Of a DNA stretch of 48,978 nt, positions 1 to 9,664 are shown one piece after another (position 1 is the first letter of the stretch; each line of letters starts with the position of its first letter). The notes beneath the pieces were generated by a model, which did no database searches, was not told the origin of the DNA, and was given only the letters and a program-made list of their open reading frames with translations. Made by a program: the position numbers and the translations under genes. This DNA comes from Candidatus Flavonifractor intestinipullorum. Lineage in GTDB: Bacteria; Bacillota; Clostridia; Oscillospirales; Oscillospiraceae. The DNA lies in NCBI GenBank assembly GCA_019118925.1, contig DWYC01000061.1, positions 1 to 48,978 on the forward strand. The letters run 5' to 3'.

Positions 1-739
1 GAAAGATCAGAACGCCCAAAATGGAGATGTACCGGATGGGCTTGGTGGACAGGCTGGTGATGCCCTCCATGGCGAAGGAGAGCATCTTCTTGAGGGGGTA
101 CTTGCTCTCCCCGGCGAAACGCTCCCCCCGCTCGTACTCCACCGTACCGGTGGGATAGCCGATCATGGGCACGATCCCCCGCAGGAAGAGGTTGACTTCC
201 TTGAACTGGGAGAGCCCCTCCAGGGCCCGCCGGGACATCAGGCGGTAGTCGGCGTGGTTGAACACGGTCTCCGCGCCCAGGAAGTTCATGACGCGGTAAA
301 ACCCCTCGGCGGTGAAGCGCTTGAAGAAGGTGTCCTTTTTCCGGCTGGAGCGCACGCCGTAGACAATGTCGCACCCGGCGTAGTACTGCTCCACCATGGC
401 GTCCACCGCGTCGATGTCGTCCTGAAGGTCGGCGTCCATGGAGACGGCCATGTCGCAGCGGTCCTTGGCGGTCATGAGTCCGGCCAGCAGGGCGTTCTGG
501 TGGCCCCGGTTCCGGCTCAGGTTCACGCCGGAGAAGCGCGCATCCGAGCGGTGGAGCGCCTGGATGATGCTCCAGGTCTTATCCCTGGAGCCGTCGTTGA
601 CAAAGAGGGCCCGGCTCTCCGGGGAGATGGTCCCCGCATCGATGAGTCCCTCCAATTTGGCCTTGAGCCGCCGGGCTGTCTCGGGGAGGACCTCCTCCTC
701 GTTATAGCAGGGGACCACGATGTATAAAATATCTGCCAT
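1..739 (-). CDS. Family 2 glycosyltransferase, polyprenyl-phosphate type (3' end outside window)
   Basis: Reading the minus strand from the ATG at 739 gives at least 246 residues without a stop. The N-terminus starts ADILYIVVPCYNEEE, the classic GT-A opening, followed by FVNDGSRDKT and by MDADLQDD, which carries the DxD-like metal/nucleotide-sugar site. The later NHADYRLMSRRAL and GESKYPLKKM segments match the DPM1/GtrB/ArnC-like group that loads a sugar onto undecaprenyl phosphate at the membrane. The C-terminal end visible here (ISILGVLIF) begins a membrane segment, which that group normally has in pairs. The start is set by a CGGAGG ribosome site five bases upstream. It lies on the same strand as the coiled-coil gene upstream but has its own promoter. 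The sugar donor cannot be told from sequence. Confidence 0.88.
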   Translation of the reverse strand, partial: MADILYIVVPCYNEEEVLPETARRLKAKLEGLIDAGTISPESRALFVNDGSRDKTWSIIQALHRSDARFSGVNLSRNRGHQNALLAGLMTAKDRCDMAVSMDADLQDDIDAVDAMVEQYYAGCDIVYGVRSSRKKDTFFKRFTAEGFYRVMNFLGAETVFNHADYRLMSRRALEGLSQFKEVNLFLRGIVPMIGYPTGTVEYERGERFAGESKYPLKKMLSFAMEGITSLSTKPIRYISILGVLIF

Positions 740-850
740 AATAACCTCCGTCCAACCCGCCCCGGCGGACCGGAGCGGGTGCTTCCTCTTCTCTATCCCG
801 CGGCCGGGGCGTTTTCTTACACGCCGGGCGCAGAAGAGGGGGATATTGGT

Positions 851-879
851 ATTCTACCATCTTTGGACGAAAAGGCAAA
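851..879 (-). promoter_or_regulatory. Promoter candidate for the glycosyltransferase gene
   Basis: On the minus strand TTTGCC (879-874) and TAGAAT (856-851) are separated by 17 bases, in a short A/T-rich patch within the 172-base gap upstream of the ATG at 739. It fits a housekeeping sigma-A promoter with a leader of about 105 bases. Confidence 0.45.
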
Positions 880-911
880 CCACTTTGTTCCAACCCGAGA
901 CGGCCGGACGG

Positions 912-1865
912 TCAAAACCGGGCGAGCAGCTCCGCCCGGCGCTGTTCCAGCTCGGCCTGCCGGGCGGCCAGGCTCCGGTCCTGCTGCTCCAGCTGGTCCA
1001 GGATGGACTGGACCCGGCGGGCCAGCCGGTTGACCTGGTGCTGGGTGTCGTAAATGTCCTGCTGCACCGACCAGTCTATCAGAATATTGTCCCAGAAGTA
1101 GTCGGCAAAGGTGAGAAATTGGCTGCTCTCCATTTGCGGAAGTTTGAAATCCGCCGTGTTCACGTCGGCCAGCTCGGTGCGGAACTCGGACAGGGCCTGC
1201 TGGGCGGCGTGGATGCCGGCCCGGGCGTCCGAGAGGCGGTTATACTTCTCCATAGTGACCAGTACGCCGCCCCCCATCATGTCGAAGGTGCCCCAGTTGG
1301 CGGCGCTGGCCAGGGTGCGGTCCACCGACTCCAGGGAGCTGTGGGCCTTCCGCCCGGCGTAGAGGGCCTGGGAGAGCTCCTCCCGCTGCTGCTCCAGGGG
1401 GTCCAGCTCCCCGTCCAGCTGGGACAGGGCCTCTCCGGCCTGGCCGCCCAGTTCCTTGAGGTGCCGGGCCTTCTCGTCCCGGAGGACGTCCAGACGCCGG
1501 CGGTCGGCCTGAAGCTGGTTCTGACGCTCCCGCAGGGCGTGGATGCGGCGGCGGATGTCCTCCAGGTCCTGCTGCGCCTGCTCATGCTGGAGCTTGGCGG
1601 CCATGGCCTCCCGCCGCTCTTTGGACAGGCGCTCCTCCCGGTCGCCGGTGAGGCGCAGGAACAGGGCCCGCAGCCCGCCGCGCTCCAGAGCGTCCAAGTC
1701 CCCCTGCTCCTTTTCCGCCAGCAGGGCGGTCTGCCGGACCCGCAGGCGGCGCTCGTCCCGCTGCTGCTCCAGGTCCGCCATCTGCCGGGCCATCTGATCC
1801 TCCTGAGCCAGAGCGCGGACAATCGCCTGGATCTCCTGATTCAGGGCCTCCAATTTATCATCCAT
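912..1865 (-). CDS. Coiled-coil protein of unknown function
   Basis: 317 residues, rich in Glu, Gln, Arg, Leu and Ala, with long heptad-like helices over about residues 1-175 and again 265-317 and no signal peptide or membrane segment. Between them is a less charged segment (about 176-255) with WGTFDMMGGG and LTFADYFWDNILIDW, which looks like a small folded domain and is the best handle for finding homologues. The start ATG has GGGAG about six bases upstream and a good promoter behind it. It is divergent from tex. I do not recognise a named family; a cytosolic scaffold or hairpin-type coiled coil is all that can be supported. Confidence 0.75.
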   Translation of the reverse strand: MDDKLEALNQEIQAIVRALAQEDQMARQMADLEQQRDERRLRVRQTALLAEKEQGDLDALERGGLRALFLRLTGDREERLSKERREAMAAKLQHEQAQQDLEDIRRRIHALRERQNQLQADRRRLDVLRDEKARHLKELGGQAGEALSQLDGELDPLEQQREELSQALYAGRKAHSSLESVDRTLASAANWGTFDMMGGGVLVTMEKYNRLSDARAGIHAAQQALSEFRTELADVNTADFKLPQMESSQFLTFADYFWDNILIDWSVQQDIYDTQHQVNRLARRVQSILDQLEQQDRSLAARQAELEQRRAELLARF

Positions 1866-1914
1866 GCAAGCTCCCTCACTTTCTCTCGTTGGAATGGGCG
1901 AATTTTACAAAATC

Positions 1915-1944
1915 AGTATATCATATTCCGAAGGATTTTGTCCA
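1915..1944 (-). promoter_or_regulatory. Promoter of the coiled-coil gene
   Basis: Minus-strand TGGACA (1944-1939), an 18-base spacer and TATACT (1920-1915) lie 50 bases upstream of the ATG at 1865. This is a near-consensus sigma-A promoter. Confidence 0.6.
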
Positions 1945-1976
1945 CAGCGCCCGGCGAGCCCGGAGAAGGCGGGCGC

Positions 1977-2005
1977 TGGACGGATGGGAATTTTTCCGGT
2001 ACAAT
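1977..2005 (+). promoter_or_regulatory. Promoter of tex
   Basis: TGGACG (1977-1982), 17 bases, TACAAT (2000-2005). Transcription would start near 2012, leaving a leader of about 24 bases that contains the ribosome site AAAGGAG. Confidence 0.55.
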
Positions 2006-2035
2006 GGAGGCAAGACGCAAGCAAAGGAGCAAGCT

Positions 2036-4219
<2,184 letters not shown>

Positions 4220-4278
4220 TTCCGAAAAGTTAAATTTATTAAAATTAGTCCAAAACGGAATTTCGAACGAAAAAGTCC

Positions 4279-4309
4279 TTGACTGTAAAGTGCCTTGATG
4301 CCCTAGGAT
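4279..4309 (+). promoter_or_regulatory. MerR-type promoter with 19-bp spacer
   Basis: TTGACT (4279-4284) and TAGGAT (4304-4309) are 19 bases apart instead of 17. The over-long spacer is the hallmark of promoters activated by MerR-family proteins, which bend and untwist the DNA. The spacer contains the imperfect dyad TAAAGTGCCTTGA (4286-4298). The next gene starts 22 bases downstream and itself encodes a MerR-type HTH, so autoregulation is likely but inferred. Confidence 0.7.
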
Positions 4310-4331
4310 AGAGGGGAAAGGAGGGGGCGGC

Positions 4332-5828
4332 ATGACCATCAAGGAACTGGAGGAGCGGCTGGGCCTGCCCCGGGCCAGCATCCGCTACTATGAACAGGAG
4401 GGCCTGCTCACCCCGGCGCGGGGGGCGAACGGATACCGCAATTACTCGGAGGAGGACCTGCGGACGCTGGAGAAGATCAAGCTCCTGCGGCAGCTGCACC
4501 TGGACCTGGAGACCATCCGGGCGCTGCAGCGGGGGGAACTCACGCTGGATGCGGCCCTGGCGCGGCAGCTGGCCGGTCTGGGGGAGGACCGCGCCGCCCT
4601 GGACCGGGCGGAGGCGGTGTGCCGGGCTCTCCGGGACGCGGGGGAGAGCTATGCCAGACTGGACCCCAAGCCCTGGCTGGACCAGCTCACGCGCCCGCCC
4701 CTGCCTGCGGCCCCCCACTTCCCGCCCCCGGCGGAGACCCGGAGGGCCCCGGAGCCCCTGCCGGTGGCCCCCTGTCCCATTCGCCGGTGGCTGGCCCGGT
4801 GGCTGGACCTGGGGCTGTACGGCCTGCCCTGGATACTCTTGCGCGGCCTGGCGCTCCATGTCCCCAGTGTGGAAAACGACGTCCTCTCCTGGCTGGAGGG
4901 CTACCTCTCCATCGCGCTGATGTTCCTGCTGGAGCCGCTGCTGCTGCACTACTGGGGCTGGACCCCGGGGAAATGGCTCCTGGGGCTGAAGGTCCGGGAC
5001 CGGGCGGGGGAGAAGCTCAGCCTGAAACGGGCCCTTCAGCGGACCTGGCGCCTCTTCGGGCGGGGGTATGGATACCAGATCCCCATCTACAACCTCTACC
5101 GAATGTGGCGCTCTTACCGCGCCTGCCGGGAGGGGGAGTATCTGGAGTGGGACCAGGATCCGGACCTGCCTGCCCGGGAGGACATCCGGTATGAGATGCT
5201 GCCTCTGAAGGCCCTCAAGGGGCTGGGCTATGGGGCGGCCCAGGCGGCGCTGCTGGGATGTACCGTGCTGGCCGTCCTGGCCGGGATGGTCCCGCCTGCC
5301 CGGGGAACCCTGACCGAGGCGGAGCTCATCCGCAATTACAACCACGTCAACCGGGTCTACGGCCTGGAGGCCCCGGAGATGGAGCCGGACGGAATGTTGG
5401 GGGAGAACCCGAACCTGGGGGTGGCGGCCTGGGGCTGGTACACGCCCACGGTAACGCTGACGGAGCAGGAGGGCGTGGTCACCGGCTTTGCGGTGGCCTG
5501 GAAGAATGTCCCCACATGGAATACGTATCACACGCCCAGCATGGCCGCTCCGGCGGCGCTGGGGGGCGCACTGTTGGCGGAGCGGGCGGATTTGGGGCCC
5601 GTGAGCTACCAGACAGCCATGATAAACTATATAAAAGTGCTGGCGGAGCTGACGCTGGCGGACGCCATGGCGGGCAAAACCGTCACGGCGGAGGGGCTCG
5701 AACTTACAATGGAGGTAAATGTGACCGCCGGCGCCCTGGAGGACGTCGGTGTGGACGGAAATTACTACGAGTCCGTGGGGGAGGAGACCTGTCAGGCGGT
5801 CGTCACCCTGCGGGCGGCGTGGAGCTAG
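4332..5828 (+). CDS. MerR-type HTH / RDD membrane domain fusion protein
   Basis: 498 residues. Residues 1-70 form a MerR winged-helix domain (MTIKELEERLGLPRASIRYY; RNYSEEDLRTLEKIKLLR), then a coiled stretch to about 110 and a Pro-rich linker (120-147). Residues 151-245 form an RDD domain: RRWLARWLDL, two hydrophobic helices (about 158-176 and 190-210) and WTPGKWLLGLKVRD. A third membrane segment at about 300-320 leads into a roughly 175-residue C-terminal part that should lie outside the cell. The regulator is therefore predicted to be held at the membrane with an external sensor domain. AAAGGAGG lies seven bases before the ATG. Its promoter has a MerR-type 19-bp spacer. The inducing signal and further targets are unknown. 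The downstream zincin gene is 18 bases away, probably in the same operon. Confidence 0.85.
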   Translation: MTIKELEERLGLPRASIRYYEQEGLLTPARGANGYRNYSEEDLRTLEKIKLLRQLHLDLETIRALQRGELTLDAALARQLAGLGEDRAALDRAEAVCRALRDAGESYARLDPKPWLDQLTRPPLPAAPHFPPPAETRRAPEPLPVAPCPIRRWLARWLDLGLYGLPWILLRGLALHVPSVENDVLSWLEGYLSIALMFLLEPLLLHYWGWTPGKWLLGLKVRDRAGEKLSLKRALQRTWRLFGRGYGYQIPIYNLYRMWRSYRACREGEYLEWDQDPDLPAREDIRYEMLPLKALKGLGYGAAQAALLGCTVLAVLAGMVPPARGTLTEAELIRNYNHVNRVYGLEAPEMEPDGMLGENPNLGVAAWGWYTPTVTLTEQEGVVTGFAVAWKNVPTWNTYHTPSMAAPAALGGALLAERADLGPVSYQTAMINYIKVLAELTLADAMAGKTVTAEGLELTMEVNVTAGALEDVGVDGNYYESVGEETCQAVVTLRAAWS

Positions 5829-5846
5829 AAAGGAAATGGAGCGGCT

Positions 5847-6233
5847 ATGATATTAAGCTTTGAAGAGGTGGGAGACCGGCTGGACGGTATTGCCGAGGAG
5901 TTCCCGCCGGAGTTTTACGAGGACCTGAACGGAGGGATTTCCCTGCTGCCCGAGGCCCGGCCCGACCCGGAGTTCCCGGAGGAGGAGCTCTATATCATGG
6001 GGGAGTACTGCAACGACCAGATGGGGCGGTATATCAATCTCTACTACGGCTCCTTCGCCGCGCTGGCGGAACGGGAGAACTGGAGCGAGGAGGACTGGGA
6101 TGCGGAGCTCTACGAGACCCTGGCCCATGAGTTCACCCACCATGTGGAGGGACTGGCCGGGGAGCGGGGCCTGGAGATCCAGGACGAGGTATTCCTGGAG
6201 CAGTTCCGGGAAGAGCGGGAACGAGGCGATTAG
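5847..6233 (+). CDS. Metallopeptidase family protein (minimal zincin, MMP-like)
   Basis: 128 residues, matching the small zincin-like metallopeptidase family (Pfam zincin_1/DUF1025 type). The HExxH motif is HEFTHH near residue 95 (ETLAHEFTHHVEGLAG), giving two zinc-binding His and the catalytic Glu; a downstream acidic helix (QDEVFLEQF) could supply the third ligand. There is no signal peptide, so it should act in the cytoplasm, substrate unknown. The ATG at 5847 has GGAG five bases upstream; an earlier ATG at 5836 is out of frame. It follows the MerR-RDD gene by 18 bases and is closed by a strong hairpin, so the two probably form a two-gene operon. Confidence 0.85.
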   Translation: MILSFEEVGDRLDGIAEEFPPEFYEDLNGGISLLPEARPDPEFPEEELYIMGEYCNDQMGRYINLYYGSFAALAERENWSEEDWDAELYETLAHEFTHHVEGLAGERGLEIQDEVFLEQFREERERGD

Positions 6234-6251
6234 CGGCGCGGCAGCGCATGG

Positions 6252-6294
6252 CCGGGGGCCGGAGCATCATGCTCCGGCCCCCGGTATGTTTATT
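6252..6294 (+). terminator. Hairpin terminator after the zincin gene
   Basis: Perfect 15-bp stem, arms 6252-6266 and 6270-6284, loop TCA, followed by a T-rich but interrupted tail (TATGTTTATT). It ends the MerR-RDD/zincin operon. Confidence 0.7.
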
Positions 6295-6368
6295 CACGGC
6301 ACGGGGCATCCGTGCGGGAAGCGCGGCATGGTTTCCAACTGGTAACTATGCCACAATATTGTGCTTAC

Positions 6369-6397
6369 TTTACAAAACCGTCCGTCCGCCTTACGAT
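6369..6397 (+). promoter_or_regulatory. Promoter of the PNPOx-ferredoxin/opu operon
   Basis: TTTACA (6369-6374), 17 bases, TACGAT (6392-6397), 36 bases before the ATG at 6434. It is the only good promoter before the next four genes, which are packed with gaps of one to five bases. Confidence 0.55.
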
Positions 6398-6433
6398 AAA
6401 TGCGAGAAATGAAGCGTAAGGAGGATGCTTCCT

Positions 6434-7045
6434 ATGAATGAAAAAGCCAGAAAATATGTGGATCTGTTCCGCAAGGTGAAGATTGCCACCGCCGCCACGG
6501 TGGATGCCGAGGGCCATCCCCAGGCCCGAATTATCAACGTGATGCTGGCCGGGGACGACGGGATGTATATCGTCACCTCCAAGGGCAAGCCCTTCTACAA
6601 GCAGTTGGTGGAGACCGGGGAGATTGCCCTGGCGGCCATGTGCCCGGACTGCCAGTCCCTGAAATTCACCGGAAAGCTGCGCGTGGTGGACAAGAAATGG
6701 GTGGACAAGGTCTTTGAGCACAACCCCGGCATGAACGAGGTCTACCCCGGGGAGAGCCGCTACATCCTGGACGCCTTCCAGATCTACGAGGGCCGCGGCG
6801 AGTGGTTCGACCTGCTCCACTACCCCATCCGCCGGGAGACCTTCGCCTACGGCGGCGAGGAAGAGGAGCACAACGGCTTTGTGATTCAGGACTCCTGCAT
6901 CGGCTGCGGCCAGTGCGCCAAGGCCTGCCCCCAGCAGTGCATCACCCCGGGAACCCCCTACACCATCCAGTGGGAGCACTGCCTCCAGTGCGGCCGGTGT
7001 GTGGAGTTCTGCCCCGCAGGCGCGGTGCGCCGCCTGCACCCGTAA
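6434..7045 (+). CDS. Pyridoxamine 5'-phosphate oxidase-fold / 2x[4Fe-4S] ferredoxin fusion protein
   Basis: 203 residues. Residues 1 to about 130 have the split-barrel flavin-binding fold (ATAATVDAEGHPQARIINVM; YIVTSKGKPFYKQL). The C-terminal 50 residues carry two bacterial ferredoxin motifs, CIGCGQCAKACP (about 155-166) and CLQCGRCVEFCP (about 183-194), both complete. Together this suggests a cytoplasmic flavoprotein that exchanges electrons with two [4Fe-4S] clusters; substrate unknown. An in-frame ATG at 6425 directly abuts the ribosome site TAAGGAGG (6417-6424), so the second ATG at 6434, nine bases from it, is the start. The opu permease gene follows after five bases, so the genes are probably co-transcribed, though no functional link is obvious. 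Confidence 0.85.
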   Translation: MNEKARKYVDLFRKVKIATAATVDAEGHPQARIINVMLAGDDGMYIVTSKGKPFYKQLVETGEIALAAMCPDCQSLKFTGKLRVVDKKWVDKVFEHNPGMNEVYPGESRYILDAFQIYEGRGEWFDLLHYPIRRETFAYGGEEEEHNGFVIQDSCIGCGQCAKACPQQCITPGTPYTIQWEHCLQCGRCVEFCPAGAVRRLHP

Positions 7046-7050
7046 GCGCC

Positions 7051-7692
7051 ATGGAACTGCTGCGGGAGATTGCGGAGCTGTATGTCCAGCGGGCGGACTG
7101 GTTCGGCGGACTGCTCCTGGCCCACATCGGGCTGGCCCTGGCGGCCATCGCCATGTCCGGCACGCTGGGTCTGCTGCTGGGGACATCCATTGCCGAACAT
7201 CCCCGGGCAGCCCCGCCGGTGATGGGGCTCTGCAACGTGCTCTACACCATTCCGGCCATCTCTCTGCTGGGGATTTTGATCCCCTTCAGCGGGATCGGCA
7301 ACAAGACCGCGGTCATCGCCCTGACCATCTACGGCATCATGCCCATGGTCCGCAACACCTATGTGGGCCTGACCTCTCTGGACCCGGACATTCTGGAGGC
7401 GGCAAAGGGTATGGGCAGCACCCGGATGCAGGCTCTCCTGCGGGTGAAGCTGCCCATGGCCGCCGGGGTGATCCTGGCGGGGGTGCGGAACATGGTGGTT
7501 ATGACCATCTCCGTGGCCGGGATTGCCTCTTTCGTGGGGGCGGGCGGCCTGGGCGTGGCCATCTACCGGGGCATCACCATCTACAATCCGGCCATGACGG
7601 CGGCGGGCAGCATCCTGATCGCCCTGCTGGCCATCCTGTGCGACCTGGTGTTGGGCGCGCTGGAGCGATATTTTAAAAAGAGAGGATCTTGA
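7051..7692 (+). CDS. opuCB: Osmoprotectant (glycine betaine/carnitine/choline-type) ABC transporter permease
   Basis: 213 residues, typical for OpuCB/OpuBB permeases. Several hydrophobic helices are visible, and the EAA-type cytoplasmic loop that contacts the ATPase is EAAKGMGSTRMQALLRVKLP (about residues 112-131). The ATG lies six bases after the previous stop codon and has no clear ribosome site, so translational coupling with the ferredoxin gene is likely. The frame is open further upstream but only as antiframe to the previous gene. Permease, binding protein and ATPase follow one another; only one permease gene is present, whereas Bacillus opuC has two, so the channel may be a homodimer. 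Confidence 0.9.
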   Translation: MELLREIAELYVQRADWFGGLLLAHIGLALAAIAMSGTLGLLLGTSIAEHPRAAPPVMGLCNVLYTIPAISLLGILIPFSGIGNKTAVIALTIYGIMPMVRNTYVGLTSLDPDILEAAKGMGSTRMQALLRVKLPMAAGVILAGVRNMVVMTISVAGIASFVGAGGLGVAIYRGITIYNPAMTAAGSILIALLAILCDLVLGALERYFKKRGS

Positions 7693-7695
7693 CCG

Positions 7696-8628
7696 ATGAG
7701 ACAGAAAAAGCGTCTGCTTTCCGCCGCCCTGGCCGCCGCGCTGGCGGCCTCCCTGACCGGCTGCGGCGGAGCGCCCGCCCCTTCCGGCGGCGCCTCCTCC
7801 GGCGACCCGGTGCGCATCGCCACCAAGCCCATGACCGAGCAGTACATTCTGGGGGAGATGCTGGGCCTGCTCATCGAGCAGGCCGGCTACGAGGTGGAGA
7901 TCACCAAGGGCGTGGGGGGCGGAACCAGCAACATCCAGCCCGCCATGGAGAGCGGGGAATTCGACCTCTACCCCGAGTACACCTCCAGCGGCTGGGTGCT
8001 GGTTTTGAACCACCAGGCCGGGGGCATAGACGATGAGGAGATGTTCCAGCAGCTCCGGCAGGAGTATGAAGAAAAATTCGACATGACCTGGGTGGGGCTG
8101 TACGGGTTCAACAACACCTTCACCATCGCCGTCCGGGGCGATGTGGCGGAGCAGTACGGGCTGGAGAACACCAGCGACCTGGCCGCCGTGGCGGGAGAGC
8201 TGACCTTCGGCGGAAACCCGGATTATGTGGAGCGGGCGGACGGTTTCGGCGCCCTGTGCGAGACCTACGGCCTGGAGTTTGGGAATGTGGTGGACATCGA
8301 CATCGGCCTGAAGTACCAGGCCCTGGCCGGCGGCGACATCGACGTGACCAACGCCTTCACCACCGACGCCCAGCTGGCCAACCCGGACACGGATCTGGTG
8401 ACCCTGGCGGATGACAAGCATTTGCAGGTGAACTACTTCTGCTCCACGGTGGTGCGGCGGGATGCGCTGGAGAAGTTCCCCGGCCTGGAGGACGTCCTGA
8501 TGCAGATGGACGGCCTGCTCACCGATCAGGAGATGGCCGCGTTAAACTACCAGGTGGAGGTAGAGGGCCTGGATGAACGGGATGTGGCCCGGGAGTTCCT
8601 GACGGAGAAAGGCCTGCTGGAGGCGTAA
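7696..8628 (+). CDS. opuCC: Osmoprotectant ABC transporter substrate-binding lipoprotein
   Basis: 310 residues. The N-terminus is a lipoprotein signal: MRQKKRLLS, a hydrophobic run, and the lipobox LTGC with Cys23 as lipid anchor. The mature part is an OpuAC-type (cluster F) binding protein, with IATKPMTEQYILGEML at its start and GEFDLYPEYTSSGW, the family region that helps form the ligand site for quaternary amines. GAGAGGA lies about nine bases before the ATG. It sits three bases after the permease gene and one base before the ATPase gene. The exact ligand (betaine, carnitine, choline or another compound) cannot be told. Confidence 0.9.
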   Translation: MRQKKRLLSAALAAALAASLTGCGGAPAPSGGASSGDPVRIATKPMTEQYILGEMLGLLIEQAGYEVEITKGVGGGTSNIQPAMESGEFDLYPEYTSSGWVLVLNHQAGGIDDEEMFQQLRQEYEEKFDMTWVGLYGFNNTFTIAVRGDVAEQYGLENTSDLAAVAGELTFGGNPDYVERADGFGALCETYGLEFGNVVDIDIGLKYQALAGGDIDVTNAFTTDAQLANPDTDLVTLADDKHLQVNYFCSTVVRRDALEKFPGLEDVLMQMDGLLTDQEMAALNYQVEVEGLDERDVAREFLTEKGLLEA

Positions 8629-8629
8629 T

Positions 8630-9439
8630 ATGGCAGAGCCGATCATCCAGTTTGAAGGGGTGTCCAAGTCCTACGGACCCCAGACCGTCCTGCGGGATTT
8701 CTCGCTGGAGGTCGTTCGAGGCGAATTTTTGACCATCATCGGCCGCTCCGGCTGCGGCAAGACCACCGCGCTCAAGCTGGTAAACGGCCTGATCGCACCG
8801 GACGCGGGCCGTGTTTGGGTGGAGGGAAGGGATGTGGCCCAGTCCGACCCGGTGGCCCTGCGCCGCCGCATCGGCTACGCCATCCAGAGCGTGGGGCTCT
8901 TCCCCCACATGACGGTGGAGAAGAACATCGCCTATGTGCCGTCGGTCTCGGGCCTGGAGGGCTGGAAGGGCGCCCGGCGCCGGGAGAAAACGGCGGCGCT
9001 GCTGGAGCGGGTGGGCCTCGCGCCGGAGCTGGCGGGGCGCTATCCCCGGGCCCTCTCCGGCGGCCAGCGCCAGCGGGTGGGCATTGCCCGGGCCCTGGCC
9101 GCCGGTCCGGAGATCCTGCTGATGGACGAGCCCTTCGGCGCGGTGGACGAGATCACCCGGGGGCAGCTCCAGGAGGAAATTCAGCGCATTCACCGGGAGA
9201 GCGGCATTACCATTCTCTTTGTGACCCACGACATTGGGGAGGCCCTCAAGCTGGGCACCCGCACTCTGGTCATGGAGGGGGGCCGGGTGCAGCAGTGCGC
9301 CCCGCCGGAGGAGATTCTGCGCCGCCCCGCCACGGAGTTTGTAAGAACGCTGGTGGAGCCCCAGAGGCGGACCTGCCTTCTGCCGGAAGCGCGGCTTGCG
9401 GACTGCGAATACAGCGGCGCGGCCTCCCGGCCGGGCTGA
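8630..9439 (+). CDS. opuCA: Osmoprotectant ABC transporter ATP-binding protein
   Basis: 269 residues. Walker A is GRSGCGKTTALKLV (about 38-51), the ABC signature is LSGGQRQRVGIARALA, Walker B is ILLMDEPFGAVD, and the switch His follows in FVTHDIGEALKL. It powers uptake by the preceding permease and binding protein at the inner face of the membrane. It is shorter than Bacillus OpuCA (about 380 residues) and ends soon after the ATPase core, so the C-terminal CBS pair that senses ionic strength in OpuA-type systems is absent. The start codon is one base after the stop of the binding-protein gene, so translation is coupled. Confidence 0.92.
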   Translation: MAEPIIQFEGVSKSYGPQTVLRDFSLEVVRGEFLTIIGRSGCGKTTALKLVNGLIAPDAGRVWVEGRDVAQSDPVALRRRIGYAIQSVGLFPHMTVEKNIAYVPSVSGLEGWKGARRREKTAALLERVGLAPELAGRYPRALSGGQRQRVGIARALAAGPEILLMDEPFGAVDEITRGQLQEEIQRIHRESGITILFVTHDIGEALKLGTRTLVMEGGRVQQCAPPEEILRRPATEFVRTLVEPQRRTCLLPEARLADCEYSGAASRPG

Positions 9440-9452
9440 CGGAGCCTATGTT

Positions 9453-9519
9453 CCTGATTTTACATGGATAGAGCACATGGCGCAGGGAGCCCGGCCGGGC
9501 TCCCTGCGCCAAAATCAGG
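9453..9519. repeat. Nested perfect palindrome
   Basis: Core: a loopless 32-bp perfect palindrome (arms 9479-9494 and 9495-9510). It is flanked by a second inverted pair, CCTGATTTT (9453-9461) and AAAATCAGG (9511-9519), with a 17-base insertion on the left side. No T-run follows on either strand in the usual place, so it is an atypical terminator at best. It lies between the opu operon and the promoter of the next gene. Confidence 0.75.
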
Positions 9520-9548
9520 TTGTACCTCCTGCGCGGATGCGGTATGAT
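9520..9548 (+). promoter_or_regulatory. Promoter of the transglutaminase lipoprotein gene
   Basis: TTGTAC (9520-9525), 17 bases, TATGAT (9543-9548), directly abutting the palindrome. The leader to the ATG at 9665 is about 110 bases; I see no known riboswitch in it. Confidence 0.65.
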
Positions 9549-9664
9549 AGAAGAAAAAATCCGCGCGATGAAATGCGGCTCCGTCCTTCCGTCCGGCGCT
9601 CCGGCCTTTGCCGCGGCTTGGAGCGCCGGATGGACGGGGAAAGAACGACTGGAGGGACATTCGG

